A program made the translations under genes and the position numbers. The notes below the pieces were generated by a model. It did not search any database and was not told the origin of the DNA. It saw only the letters and a list, made by a program, of their open reading frames with translations. Below, piece by piece: positions 53,970 to 62,434 of a DNA stretch of 64,000 nt (position 1 is the stretch's first letter; every line of letters starts with the position of its first letter). This stretch comes from Agrobacterium sp. AGB01 (GTDB taxonomy: Bacteria; Pseudomonadota; Alphaproteobacteria; Rhizobiales; Rhizobiaceae). The stretch covers positions 1,364,001-1,428,000 of the forward strand of contig NZ_JACVAB010000001.1 of assembly GCF_014851585.1 (NCBI RefSeq). The letters are read 5' to 3'.

Positions 53970-55435
53970 GCGAGCCTGTCTCCGAAAAGGAACTGCATGG
54001 CACGGTCAAGCCGGATATGGGGAACCGAGAGCTTGATGCCACCGCCAGTTTCTTCGATTTGCGGCGGCCGGAACCGCACAAAATTGATGTCGGGCATGCC
54101 GTCGCTATTATCAGCGGCAAATAGCGGTTCGGGATTTTCCGGCAGGTCGCCGGGAAAGATTGCCGTGGCGCGGTTGCCGTCGAATATTTCGCCATTGATG
54201 CTTTCACCTGATATCGGCGTGCCGACGATCACCGGCAGGGTGTGGCCATCCTGCTTGACCGTTGCCTCACGCGTTGCGCGCACCGACGCCAGCGCCATTA
54301 CGTCAATGCCGGCACCGCTCATGCCAATGCGGGTAATGGCGCGGTCCACCAGTCGGCGCGTCAGGCTTTCCAGCCGGTCATGGCTTTCATGGTGCAGATG
54401 GTCGGCCTTGGTGGCAGCCACCAGAACCTTGTCGATGCGCCGCCCCAGAAGCGACGACAGCAGCGTATTAGTGCCGGGACGGAAGCAGGCCAGCACGTCG
54501 CCCAGCGCCCGCTCCAGGTCGTGCAACGCCTCCTGACCGCGATTGACGGCCTGCAGCGCATCGATCAGCACGATCTGGCGGTCAAGGCGGGCGAAGTGTT
54601 CACGGAAGAACGGTTTCACCACGATATTTTTATAGGCGTCGTAGCGCCGCTCCATCATGGCGCGCAGTGAGCCCTTGGGGGCTTTTTCATCTGTCAGGCC
54701 CGGCAGCGGCGCAAAAGTCAGGGCAGGTGATCCCTCAAGATCACCCGGCATCAGGAAACGGCCCGGCGGCAGGGTGGACAGCGACCGCTCATCGGATTTG
54801 CAGGCGCGCAGATAGCCGCTGAAATGTTCTGCCAGTTTCTTGGCTGTCATTTCATCGGCCGGTGCATTGACGTCGAGAGTGGCGGCATACTCCAGCCAGT
54901 CACGGGCCAGCTCTGCCCGCACGCCGGTTCCGGCCAATTCGACAGTCTCATTGCTGAAAGTGTTGTAGTCGCGCTCCAAAAGCGGCAGGTCCAGCAGCCA
55001 TTCGCCGGGATAGTCGATGATGTCGATCGACAGCTGGCCGGGCGACAACCAGCGACCCCAGCCGCTGGCGCTCTGGTACTCGATGGTAATGCGCAGCTCG
55101 GAAATGGCGCGGGTCGAATCAGGCCAGCTTCGGTCGCGCACCAGCGCCTGAATGTGGTCTTCATACTGAAAGCGCGGAATGGCGTCGTCAGGCTGTGGTT
55201 CCAGCCGGATGGAGGACACACGGCCCGATCGCACCGGTTCAAACAACGGCAGGCGGCCGCCATTCAGCAGATTATGCACCAGCGAGGAGATAAAAACCGT
55301 CTTGCCGGCACGCGAAAGACCGGTCACGCCGAGCCGCAATGTGGGATGCGTCAAGGAACTTGCCCGGTCATAAAGATTGTCAAATGCGATCAGCGCGCCG
55401 TCTGTTATCGATGAAAGCGATGGGGGCAAGAGCAA
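53966..55435 (-). CDS. YcjX-like P-loop NTPase (DUF463)
   Basis: 489 residues, TTG start at 55433-55435 (the codon before it is a stop; no ATG is available near it). Walker A LGVTGLSRAGKTVFISS near residue 37; IDIIDYPGEWLLDLPLLER (G3-like); ALTFAPLPG; and QIVLIDALQAVNRGQ. This set is the DUF463/YcjX family. It starts the ycjX-ycjF pair. Confidence 0.9.
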   Translation of the reverse strand: MLLPPSLSSITDGALIAFDNLYDRASSLTHPTLRLGVTGLSRAGKTVFISSLVHNLLNGGRLPLFEPVRSGRVSSIRLEPQPDDAIPRFQYEDHIQALVRDRSWPDSTRAISELRITIEYQSASGWGRWLSPGQLSIDIIDYPGEWLLDLPLLERDYNTFSNETVELAGTGVRAELARDWLEYAATLDVNAPADEMTAKKLAEHFSGYLRACKSDERSLSTLPPGRFLMPGDLEGSPALTFAPLPGLTDEKAPKGSLRAMMERRYDAYKNIVVKPFFREHFARLDRQIVLIDALQAVNRGQEALHDLERALGDVLACFRPGTNTLLSSLLGRRIDKVLVAATKADHLHHESHDRLESLTRRLVDRAITRIGMSGAGIDVMALASVRATREATVKQDGHTLPVIVGTPISGESINGEIFDGNRATAIFPGDLPENPEPLFAADNSDGMPDINFVRFRPPQIEETGGGIKLSVPHIRLDRAMQFLFGDRLA

Positions 55436-55540
55436 TTATCCCATTAAAATTAGAAATTTCTCCACGAATATAAGAAGGATTGGTGCTTAAAAAAGTGGCT
55501 GGAAAACAGAAATATACCGGGCCGACGGCGGCCGCGGCTT

Positions 55541-56065
55541 TTATGGCGCAATAAAATCTACAACTTTCCACTTCAGCGGCGATGCCTCGTCGCTGGCATC
55601 ACAACTGAGCACAGCAAGGCCGGCGGTGGGGAAACCTGACGGTAAATGGCTGTGGAAATCATCTTCGCCAACCAGTGATTCCAAGAGGTCGGCAATAGTT
55701 GGATTATGGCCAATCAACATCACCGATTGACTTTCGCTTTGTGAGGAAATCAGGTCGAGATACGTTTGTTCGCTGGCATTATACATTTCATCGATGAAGG
55801 TAATCTCCGGCTCACCTGGCAGCGAACGGCGGATCGCATCGCTTGTCTGGCGGCAGCGTACAGCCGTTGAACACAGGATGACCTGCGGGCGATAACCCTT
55901 GTCAGCTGCCTTGTCCGCAACGATTTCCGCTTCCGCATAACCTCTGTCATCAAGCGTTCTGTCGAAATCTCCCTGACCCGGATTTGCCATGCCAGAATGG
56001 GCGTGACGAAGCAGATAGACACGGTTGAGGGAAGTAGAGTGCAGCGCCATCTGTTGAGATTCCAT
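55541..56065 (-). CDS. SixA-like histidine phosphatase
   Basis: About 174 residues, start at Met26 of a longer open frame (56065). Histidine-phosphatase motif VYLLRHAHSG (catalytic His in RHA), later VMLIGHNPTIADLLE with second His. The small size and lack of extra domains fit SixA-type phosphohistidine phosphatases, which can dephosphorylate HPt domains. Whether it acts on the HPt protein of this window is unknown. Confidence 0.87.
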   Translation of the reverse strand: MESQQMALHSTSLNRVYLLRHAHSGMANPGQGDFDRTLDDRGYAEAEIVADKAADKGYRPQVILCSTAVRCRQTSDAIRRSLPGEPEITFIDEMYNASEQTYLDLISSQSESQSVMLIGHNPTIADLLESLVGEDDFHSHLPSGFPTAGLAVLSCDASDEASPLKWKVVDFIAP

Positions 56066-56310
56066 TCTGTAAAATTCCGGTTTTTGAAGAATAGACTGCT
56101 TTGCCTCAAGTGTCCTCAAGGAATACGCGAATGCAATCAATGTTTTGATGCTGGCTATTCACGGATTGTAAAAGGGATTAAAAAATGGACATTTAGCTGA
56201 TTTTTGTGACAACTTTAAAAATGCCTTAAAACCTCTCAGAAGGCTTGAATCTCCATAGGTCCTTGGAGTATACACCGCCGCATAAGAGATGTTCTTCGAG
56301 GAGAATCGCG

Positions 56311-56730
56311 TTGAGTGAGAAGATCGATCTTAGTGACTATGTGCTCTCTGAGAATGATGAGTTCATGAATGCCAATCAGCGCGCGTACTTTCGTGCGAAA
56401 CTGATTGGTTGGAAAAATGACATCCTTCGCGAAGCAAAAGAGACCCTTGGTCATCTCGCGGAAGAAAGTGCAAACCATCCTGACATTGCTGATCGCGCCT
56501 CTTCGGAAACAGACCGCGCCATCGAACTGAGAGCAAGAGACAGGCAGCGCAAGCTTATTTCCAAAATCGATGCTGCCTTGCAGCGTATTGACGAGGGAAC
56601 CTACGGTTACTGTGAAGAAACCGGTGAGCCTATTGGCTTGAAACGGCTTGATGCCCGCCCAATCGCAACGCTTTCCATCGAAGCTCAGGAACGCCATGAA
56701 CGTCGCGAGAAAGTTTATCGCGACGAGTGA
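56311..56730 (+). CDS. dksA: RNA polymerase-binding transcription factor DksA (Cys-poor type)
   Basis: 139 residues from TTG at 56311 with GAGGAGA 8 bp upstream. Coiled-coil tip motif D-x-x-D-R-A at 58-63 (HPDIADRAS), which inserts into the RNA polymerase secondary channel. The zinc-finger region keeps a single Cys (Cys101, in GYCEETGEP) instead of four, as in other alphaproteobacterial DksA proteins. The C-terminus IATLSIEAQERHERREKVYRDE is typical. Followed by a strong terminator. Confidence 0.94.
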   Translation: MSEKIDLSDYVLSENDEFMNANQRAYFRAKLIGWKNDILREAKETLGHLAEESANHPDIADRASSETDRAIELRARDRQRKLISKIDAALQRIDEGTYGYCEETGEPIGLKRLDARPIATLSIEAQERHERREKVYRDE

Positions 56731-56768
56731 TCTCAAACGGTGAAAGCCGGATGAGTTTCAACTGACCA

Positions 56769-56798
56769 AAAAAAAGGCGCGTTTTACGCGCCTTTTTT
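56769..56798 (+). terminator. Rho-independent terminator after dksA
   Basis: 12-bp A/GC stem (AAAAAAGGCGCG with CGCGCCTTTTTT) and TTTTA loop, 56770-56797. The flanking A-run also suits the opposite strand. Confidence 0.92.
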
Positions 56799-56830
56799 CA
56801 TGTCTGCTGGTGGCCGATTGTGGCCCGTTA

Positions 56831-58171
56831 TTACCGATCGCGTGTCACGGACATTTCGCCGAAGATGCGCGCCATTTCCTTCTGGATTTCGTTTTCGGTC
56901 GAGGCGCCGGAAATGGGCGGGGCAGAGGGGTCACGACGCGGCTGCTGCTGTGTGCTGGCAACCTGCGCAAAACCTTGCTCGGCAGGAGCGCTCTTGGCGA
57001 TTTCCGCTTCCAGGAACTTTTCAAAGTCGCTGCTCAGAGCCTCGTTCGACAGAGTTGGCTCAGGGGCGGGTGCGACCGGCTTGATTGGCGGTTCAACGGT
57101 TTCGCGGTTTGGCAGAACCCGATTGCGCGCCGATTCCAGGATGTCGCCGGCATTGATCTCATCCAGCGTATAGGGCGACGTCTGAAGGATCGGTGGAGGC
57201 TCGACTGCTGTTGTCACAGCTGCTGGTTTGATGGGGGGCACAACATCGGGTGGCGTTGCAACGGCGGCAGCCACGGGGGCTGCGGCAACCACCACTGGCG
57301 GTCTGTCGATGACCGACGGTGCAATAGGGCCAGCAACCGGTGGAGCAGCCGGAGATGGCGCAGCTTGGGTGGCAGGCTGAGTAATTGGCGACTGGACTGC
57401 AGATACGGGCGGCGCGCTGGCAGGCGCAACAACGGGTGGCTCCTGGCGGAATGGGCGTGGCGCCTCGGACGCAGGTTCAACCGATGGTGCCGGTCTTGCG
57501 ACGGATGGTTCCCTGGTCACGGATGGCGTTGCTACTGTCGGAGCAACAGCAGGGGCGGCTGGCGTGATGATCGGCGGCACTACAGGTGGTGGTGTGATGA
57601 CAGGCGCAGGCGCTGAAGCCGGTGCAGAGGAAACGACCGGTGGCGGCGTGATCACGGGTGCCGGAGCCGGAGTAGGCGCAGGCGGCACGACCGGTGCGGA
57701 CACAGGGGCAGGGGTCACGATTGGCGCGGCCTTGACCGGCTGCTCATGGGTCACTTCACGGGTCTGCGAAATCGTGCGCGGGGTCTCGCGCTTTTCAACC
57801 TGCTCCTGCCGCTCATCATCATAAGGTGAGCTGGACAGCAGGTTGTCACGCTGATCGACCGGCGTCAGAACCGGAATGGCGCCAATGCCGCTTTCAATGA
57901 CGATATCGGTCGGGCCGCCAATCATCACAAGATGTTCGACATTGTCCCGGCGCACCAGAACCAGCCTGCGGCGCGCATCGACAGCTGCCGCATCCAGCAC
58001 CTGCAAGCGCGGCTGGCGATTTCTGCCGCCACGAATGAAGGGGGAAGAGCCGCCGCGCCGCTTTATCAGCCACAGGACGATAGCAAGACCGATTAATGCA
58101 ACGCCAACACCGACGACAGCAATAATGAGATTGTTTCCGTACGAGCCGAGGGCCTCGTTCACCATATCCAT
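56831..58171 (-). CDS. FliO-like membrane protein with long Pro/Ala/Val-rich tail
   Basis: 446 residues. TM helix at about 14-34 (LIIAVVGVGVALIGLAIVLWLI). A FliO-like cytoplasmic beta segment follows (LQVLDAAAVDARRRLVLVRRDNVEHLVMIGGPTDIVIE, ~55-95). About 200 residues are then dominated by Pro, Ala and Val with repeated PPVV/APV steps. A short C-terminal helical part ends the protein. Brucella-type genomes annotate such proteins as FliO-like. No flagellar gene is nearby, so a flagellar role is doubtful. Confidence 0.8.
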   Translation of the reverse strand: MDMVNEALGSYGNNLIIAVVGVGVALIGLAIVLWLIKRRGGSSPFIRGGRNRQPRLQVLDAAAVDARRRLVLVRRDNVEHLVMIGGPTDIVIESGIGAIPVLTPVDQRDNLLSSSPYDDERQEQVEKRETPRTISQTREVTHEQPVKAAPIVTPAPVSAPVVPPAPTPAPAPVITPPPVVSSAPASAPAPVITPPPVVPPIITPAAPAVAPTVATPSVTREPSVARPAPSVEPASEAPRPFRQEPPVVAPASAPPVSAVQSPITQPATQAAPSPAAPPVAGPIAPSVIDRPPVVVAAAPVAAAVATPPDVVPPIKPAAVTTAVEPPPILQTSPYTLDEINAGDILESARNRVLPNRETVEPPIKPVAPAPEPTLSNEALSSDFEKFLEAEIAKSAPAEQGFAQVASTQQQPRRDPSAPPISGASTENEIQKEMARIFGEMSVTRDR

Positions 58172-58494
58172 GATAGTTGCGTCTTTCTAAAATTCGAAAG
58201 CGGACAAATCCTTATAAACGGATGTTACATTATCCGCTAAGTTGCTCAAAAAGACGATTTTTTTAAGTCGCTGACAAGATTTTATCGCTGTTGTCCCGGA
58301 TTATATCTCACCTGCGGAGCAAATCATTCCGTATACACGCACTAATCTGTGGTGATTTCCTTCAATTTCTTGATGGTTTGATGGTGGTTATGTCGCAGCA
58401 TAGCTTTTGGCTGGCTGGTTAACTTGCTACAAGGGCAAGAGGTGGGCGATTCCGTGTGTTTCACGGAAATGAGCTGCAAGAATACGAGGTTGAG
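58172..58494. other. Intergenic region upstream of cckA
   Basis: 323 bp separating the divergent FliO-like gene and cckA. AT-rich; GGTTAACTT near 58418 resembles a CtrA half-site, but I cannot call a full site. No gene seen. Confidence 0.45.
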
Positions 58495-61101
58495 ATGACA
58501 CGGGTGGGCCAGGCCAGCGAAAATGACGACCTGCCATTGATGGACAGGCAAGCCCGTTCAGGAACGGTTGTACGAATACTTTTCCTTGCGGTCATTCTGG
58601 TGGCCGCTGCAGTGGCTTTCGTCTATTTCAAAGATTCTCTCGAAAACGAGATCGTGCTCGGCATTCTTGGCGTGCTCGCCATGGTCGGCATATTTTTTCT
58701 GGTGTCGTCGATCATCGGTTTTATCGAGGTCATGCCGCAGTCGCGCTCCGACGTGTTGGCGAGACGCTTTCTGGCAAGCCATCCCGATGGGATTATCGTC
58801 ACCGACCCCAAGGGCCGCATCGTTTATGCCAACAGCGCCTATTGCCAGATGACCGGCGCGGTCAAGGCCATGGATATCCAGAGCCTTGAGACGCTGCTGT
58901 CGCGCAATCGCGAATCGACCGAAGCACTGTACCGGCTGATCAACAAACTGCGCGAAGGTCAGAGCGGCCACGAAGAATTCCGGCTGCTGAAATCGATCGG
59001 TGATGGCACGACGTCATCCGGCCCGCATTGGTACCGCCTGAAAGCCCGTCTGTTGATCGAAGCCAGTGGCGATGCGTTGCACGTGTTCCAGATCATTGAC
59101 ATCACCGCCGAGCGTGAAGATCAGGAGAGATTTTTCCGCGAGCTGCAAAATGCCATCGATTATCTCGACCATGCACCATCAGGTTTCTTCTCGGCCGGTA
59201 AAAAGGGTGAGATTATCTATTTGAACGCCACGCTGGCCGAATGGCTGGGTATCGACCTTGCCCAGTTTGCGCCGGGTTCAGTGACCGTGTCCGATATTGT
59301 GGCGGGCGAGGGCATGGCTTTGCTGCAATCGGTCAAGCCGTCGGCTGGCCAGTCACGCACCGAAACGGTTGATCTGGACATGCGCAAGGCCAATGGCCAG
59401 AGCGTGCCGGTTCGCCTCGTGCACAAGGTTGCCGCCGCCCGCGATGGTTCTATCGGCGAAAGCCGCACCATCGTGCTGATGCGCACCAATGTCGAAAGCG
59501 ATGATCGTTCGGCCTCAGCCATGCGCTTCACCCGCTTTTTCAACAATACGCCAATGGCTATTGCCTCGCTGGACGGGCAGGGCCGCATTCTGCGCACCAA
59601 TGCGCCGTTCCTCAAACTATTCTCGTCGGTGGTCAGTCGTGATGATGTTGACCGCGGCATTCCGTTTGAAAAGGTCATCCACGACAATGAAAAGGGTCAT
59701 CTGGCGCATGCGCTGGAAGCAGCCCGTGACCGCCAGGGCGATATTGCACCCTTTGATTCCCGCCATCCGGGCGAAGAAGGCCGCCATTTCCGCTATTACG
59801 TGAATGCGGTTATCGACCAGAATGAGGAGGCGCCTGAAGAGGTCGCCATCGTTTATGCCATCGAGGTGACAGAGCAAAAAGCGCTCGAAACCCAGATGGC
59901 ACAGACCCAGAAGATGAACGCAGTCGGCACGCTGGCCGGTGGCATTGCGCACGACTTCAACAATGTGCTGACCGCCATCCTGCTGTCGTCTGACCATCTT
60001 TTGTTGCAGGCGCGTCCAGCCGACGCCTCCTTTGCCGACCTGATGGAAATCAAGCGCAACGCCAACCGTGCAGCCGTGCTGGTGCGCCAGTTGCTGGCTT
60101 TCTCGCGCAAGCAGACCATGCGTCCAGCCGTGTTGAACATGACCGATGTCGTCGGTGACCTGCGCATGTTGGTCGACCGGCTGATTTCCGGCACCAATGT
60201 CAAGCTGGAGGTCGACTACGGCCGTGACCTGTGGTCGGTCAAAACTGACCTGTCGCAGTTCGAACAGGTGCTGATCAACCTGTGCGTCAATGCGCGTGAT
60301 GCCATGCCAAGCGGCGGTACCATTCGCATCAAGACGCGCAATGTCAGCACTGAAGATGCTGCCGCGCTGAACCGGCCAGACATTCCAATCGAAGAACTGG
60401 TGATGATTGAAGTGTCCGATACCGGCACCGGTATTGCGCCTGAAATCATGGACAAGATTTTCGAGCCGTTCTTCACCACCAAGGATGTTGGCAAGGGTAC
60501 CGGTCTTGGCCTGTCGATGGTTTATGGCATCGTCAAACAATCCGGTGGTTACATCTACCCCGAATCGGAAGTGGGCAAGGGCACGGCATTCCGCATCTTC
60601 CTGCCACGCCACATCGTCGAGGTTGTTGCCGTTGATCCTGACGTCGCCGCTGCCGCTGGCGATAAAAAGCTACTCGGCGCAGCACCAGCCGCAGCTGCCA
60701 AGAATGACGATGTCGACCTGACCGGCAAGTCTGCCGTCGTTCTTCTGGTGGAAGACGAAGAGGCAGTTCGCCGTGGTGGAAAGCGTATGCTGGAAACCCG
60801 TGGTTACACGGTGCACGAGGCCGGTTCCGGCATCGAGGCGCTGGATGTGATGGAAGAGCTGGAAGGCAAGGTTGATATCGTAGTTTCCGACGTTGTCATG
60901 CCGGAAATGGATGGCCCGTCGCTGCTGCGCGAACTGCGCAAGAACTATCCAGACATGAAGTTCATCTTTGTGTCCGGTTACGCAGAAGACGCCTTTGCCA
61001 AGAACCTGCCTGAGGATGCCAAGTTCGGCTTCCTTCCCAAACCGTTCTCCTTGAAACAGCTGGCCGTTGCGGTTCGTGAAATGCTTGATAATGAAGGGTG
61101 A
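58495..61101 (+). CDS. cckA: Cell-cycle hybrid histidine kinase CckA
   Basis: 868 residues from ATG at 58495 (GAGGTTGAG upstream). Two TM helices (about 25-45, 52-75), then three PAS-like sensor regions. The kinase H-box is [15 protein letters not shown] with His486. An HATPase has N-box [16 protein letters not shown]1 [15 protein letters not shown] and G2 [15 protein letters not shown]-terminal receiver follows with Asp799 in [12 protein letters not shown]. This is the CckA layout, the kinase/phosphatase at the head of the CtrA relay. It lies 70 bp before the LuxR-type gene. Confidence 0.94.
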   Translation: MTRVGQASENDDLPLMDRQARSGTVVRILFLAVILVAAAVAFVYFKDSLENEIVLGILGVLAMVGIFFLVSSIIGFIEVMPQSRSDVLARRFLASHPDGIIVTDPKGRIVYANSAYCQMTGAVKAMDIQSLETLLSRNRESTEALYRLINKLREGQSGHEEFRLLKSIGDGTTSSGPHWYRLKARLLIEASGDALHVFQIIDITAEREDQERFFRELQNAIDYLDHAPSGFFSAGKKGEIIYLNATLAEWLGIDLAQFAPGSVTVSDIVAGEGMALLQSVKPSAGQSRTETVDLDMRKANGQSVPVRLVHKVAAARDGSIGESRTIVLMRTNVESDDRSASAMRFTRFFNNTPMAIASLDGQGRILRTNAPFLKLFSSVVSRDDVDRGIPFEKVIHDNEKGHLAHALEAARDRQGDIAPFDSRHPGEEGRHFRYYVNAVIDQNEEAPEEVAIVYAIEVTEQKALETQMAQTQKMNAVGTLAGGIAHDFNNVLTAILLSSDHLLLQARPADASFADLMEIKRNANRAAVLVRQLLAFSRKQTMRPAVLNMTDVVGDLRMLVDRLISGTNVKLEVDYGRDLWSVKTDLSQFEQVLINLCVNARDAMPSGGTIRIKTRNVSTEDAAALNRPDIPIEELVMIEVSDTGTGIAPEIMDKIFEPFFTTKDVGKGTGLGLSMVYGIVKQSGGYIYPESEVGKGTAFRIFLPRHIVEVVAVDPDVAAAAGDKKLLGAAPAAAAKNDDVDLTGKSAVVLLVEDEEAVRRGGKRMLETRGYTVHEAGSGIEALDVMEELEGKVDIVVSDVVMPEMDGPSLLRELRKNYPDMKFIFVSGYAEDAFAKNLPEDAKFGFLPKPFSLKQLAVAVREMLDNEG

Positions 61102-61170
61102 TCTCTCCCTTCTCTCTCTTGGCGTCCGGACAAGACCGGGCGCATTCACGGCGACAGGCCGCGTGATATC

Positions 61171-61890
61171 TTGACGATAGGCAGCACTGACTGGGCAGAT
61201 ATCGTACTGAGAACCAATCGGGTATCGTCAGTTGAACAGGCCGCGAAGGTGCTTTCCGACGTACAGTGGCTGTTTGGTTTCCGCGCCTATTATGTGTTCG
61301 ACCGACCGAAGGCGAGCAGCTTGGGCTTTGAAGAACCGCACCAGTTTTCCAATTTGACGGATCTGTTTCTGTCACGGTTGAAGGCAAGCGTGCCTGACTT
61401 CGAAGACAAGATCTTCATTGATTCCCTGTCGCGGCTCATGCCTGTGCCGTGGTTTATTGAGGAATACAGCAAGCGCGCCATGTTGAGCGATGCGGCGGTT
61501 AAGCTGTTTACGGAATCACGGCTGACCATGGGCGTGAATTTTCCAGGCTTTGGGCTGTGGGACAAGATTCGCATCGTCGGTTTTGCTGGCTCTCGAAAAA
61601 GGCCGGAACGTGACGAGCTTGATCAACTTAATTTGTTGATGATCCAGATGCATGAACGCCTGTCTTTGGTGTTCAAGCCGCAGGACAACACTGAAACCAC
61701 GATGACATCTCTGGAAAAGCAGGTGCTTCATGCCGTTTCGGAAGGAAATCGTGTGGCGCATGTGGCCGGAAATCTTGGTCTTTCCACACGCACAGTTCAA
61801 TATCTGATGAATTCCATTTGCCGAAAGCTGGATGCTTCTTCGGTAGAACATGCTGTTGCCAGTGCCTTGCGGCAGGGGCTTATCTACTGA
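61171..61890 (+). CDS. LuxR-family transcriptional regulator with autoinducer-domain-like N-terminus
   Basis: 239 residues, TTG start at 61171. The C-terminal HTH reads LEKQVLHAVSEGNRVAHVAGNLGLSTRTVQYLMNSICRKLDASSVEHAVASALRQGLI, the full LuxR-type DNA-binding domain. The N-terminus has the autoinducer-domain size, but the canonical W..Y..DP residues that grip acyl-homoserine lactones are not clear at the expected places. No luxI-type gene is in the window. The start has no ribosome site, and nothing better was found. Confidence 0.87.
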   Translation: MTIGSTDWADIVLRTNRVSSVEQAAKVLSDVQWLFGFRAYYVFDRPKASSLGFEEPHQFSNLTDLFLSRLKASVPDFEDKIFIDSLSRLMPVPWFIEEYSKRAMLSDAAVKLFTESRLTMGVNFPGFGLWDKIRIVGFAGSRKRPERDELDQLNLLMIQMHERLSLVFKPQDNTETTMTSLEKQVLHAVSEGNRVAHVAGNLGLSTRTVQYLMNSICRKLDASSVEHAVASALRQGLIY

Positions 61891-62067
61891 AATACTGAAC
61901 TTTATGCCCTTTGCGATGGTGTTCGTAAAACTGCAAGTAAATTCATTTGATTTTACGGTTGCGTCAAAGGGGCTTAAAATCGCAATCTGAACACTTAAAT
62001 AAGTGGGGAAGGGATTTGATTTCCGATATGATCTCCCCACCGGAATTGATTTGGAGAATGATGAAAC

Positions 62068-62424
62068 ATGATCGCTAAGACGATCTACATGCAGGGTGAA
62101 GGTGACAATGATGGTGAAGGCGGTACCAACCGCGGAACATCGGTTATCACCCGCACTAAGCCCAAAACCAAAAAACCAAATCTCTACCGGGTTTTGCTTT
62201 TGAACGACGACTATACGCCAATGGAATTCGTTATCCATATTCTGGAGCGCTTTTTCCAGAAAGACCGCGAAGCGGCAACGCGTATCATGTTGCACGTCCA
62301 TCAGCATGGGGTCGGTGAATGTGGTGTCTTTACATATGAAGTCGCCGAGACGAAAGTAAGTCAGGTCATGGATTTCGCCCGACAGCATCAGCATCCGCTG
62401 CAATGCGTCATGGAAAAGAAATGA
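62068..62424 (+). CDS. clpS: ATP-dependent Clp protease adaptor ClpS
   Basis: 118 residues. N-end-rule adaptor that delivers substrates to ClpA. A flexible N-terminal tail of ~35 residues is followed by the conserved core [26 protein letters not shown], with hydrophobic pocket residues and the ClpA-binding [20 protein letters not shown]. It stands 10 bp before clpA, the standard order. Confidence 0.95.
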   Translation: MIAKTIYMQGEGDNDGEGGTNRGTSVITRTKPKTKKPNLYRVLLLNDDYTPMEFVIHILERFFQKDREAATRIMLHVHQHGVGECGVFTYEVAETKVSQVMDFARQHQHPLQCVMEKK

Positions 62425-62434
62425 GGATCGCAAC

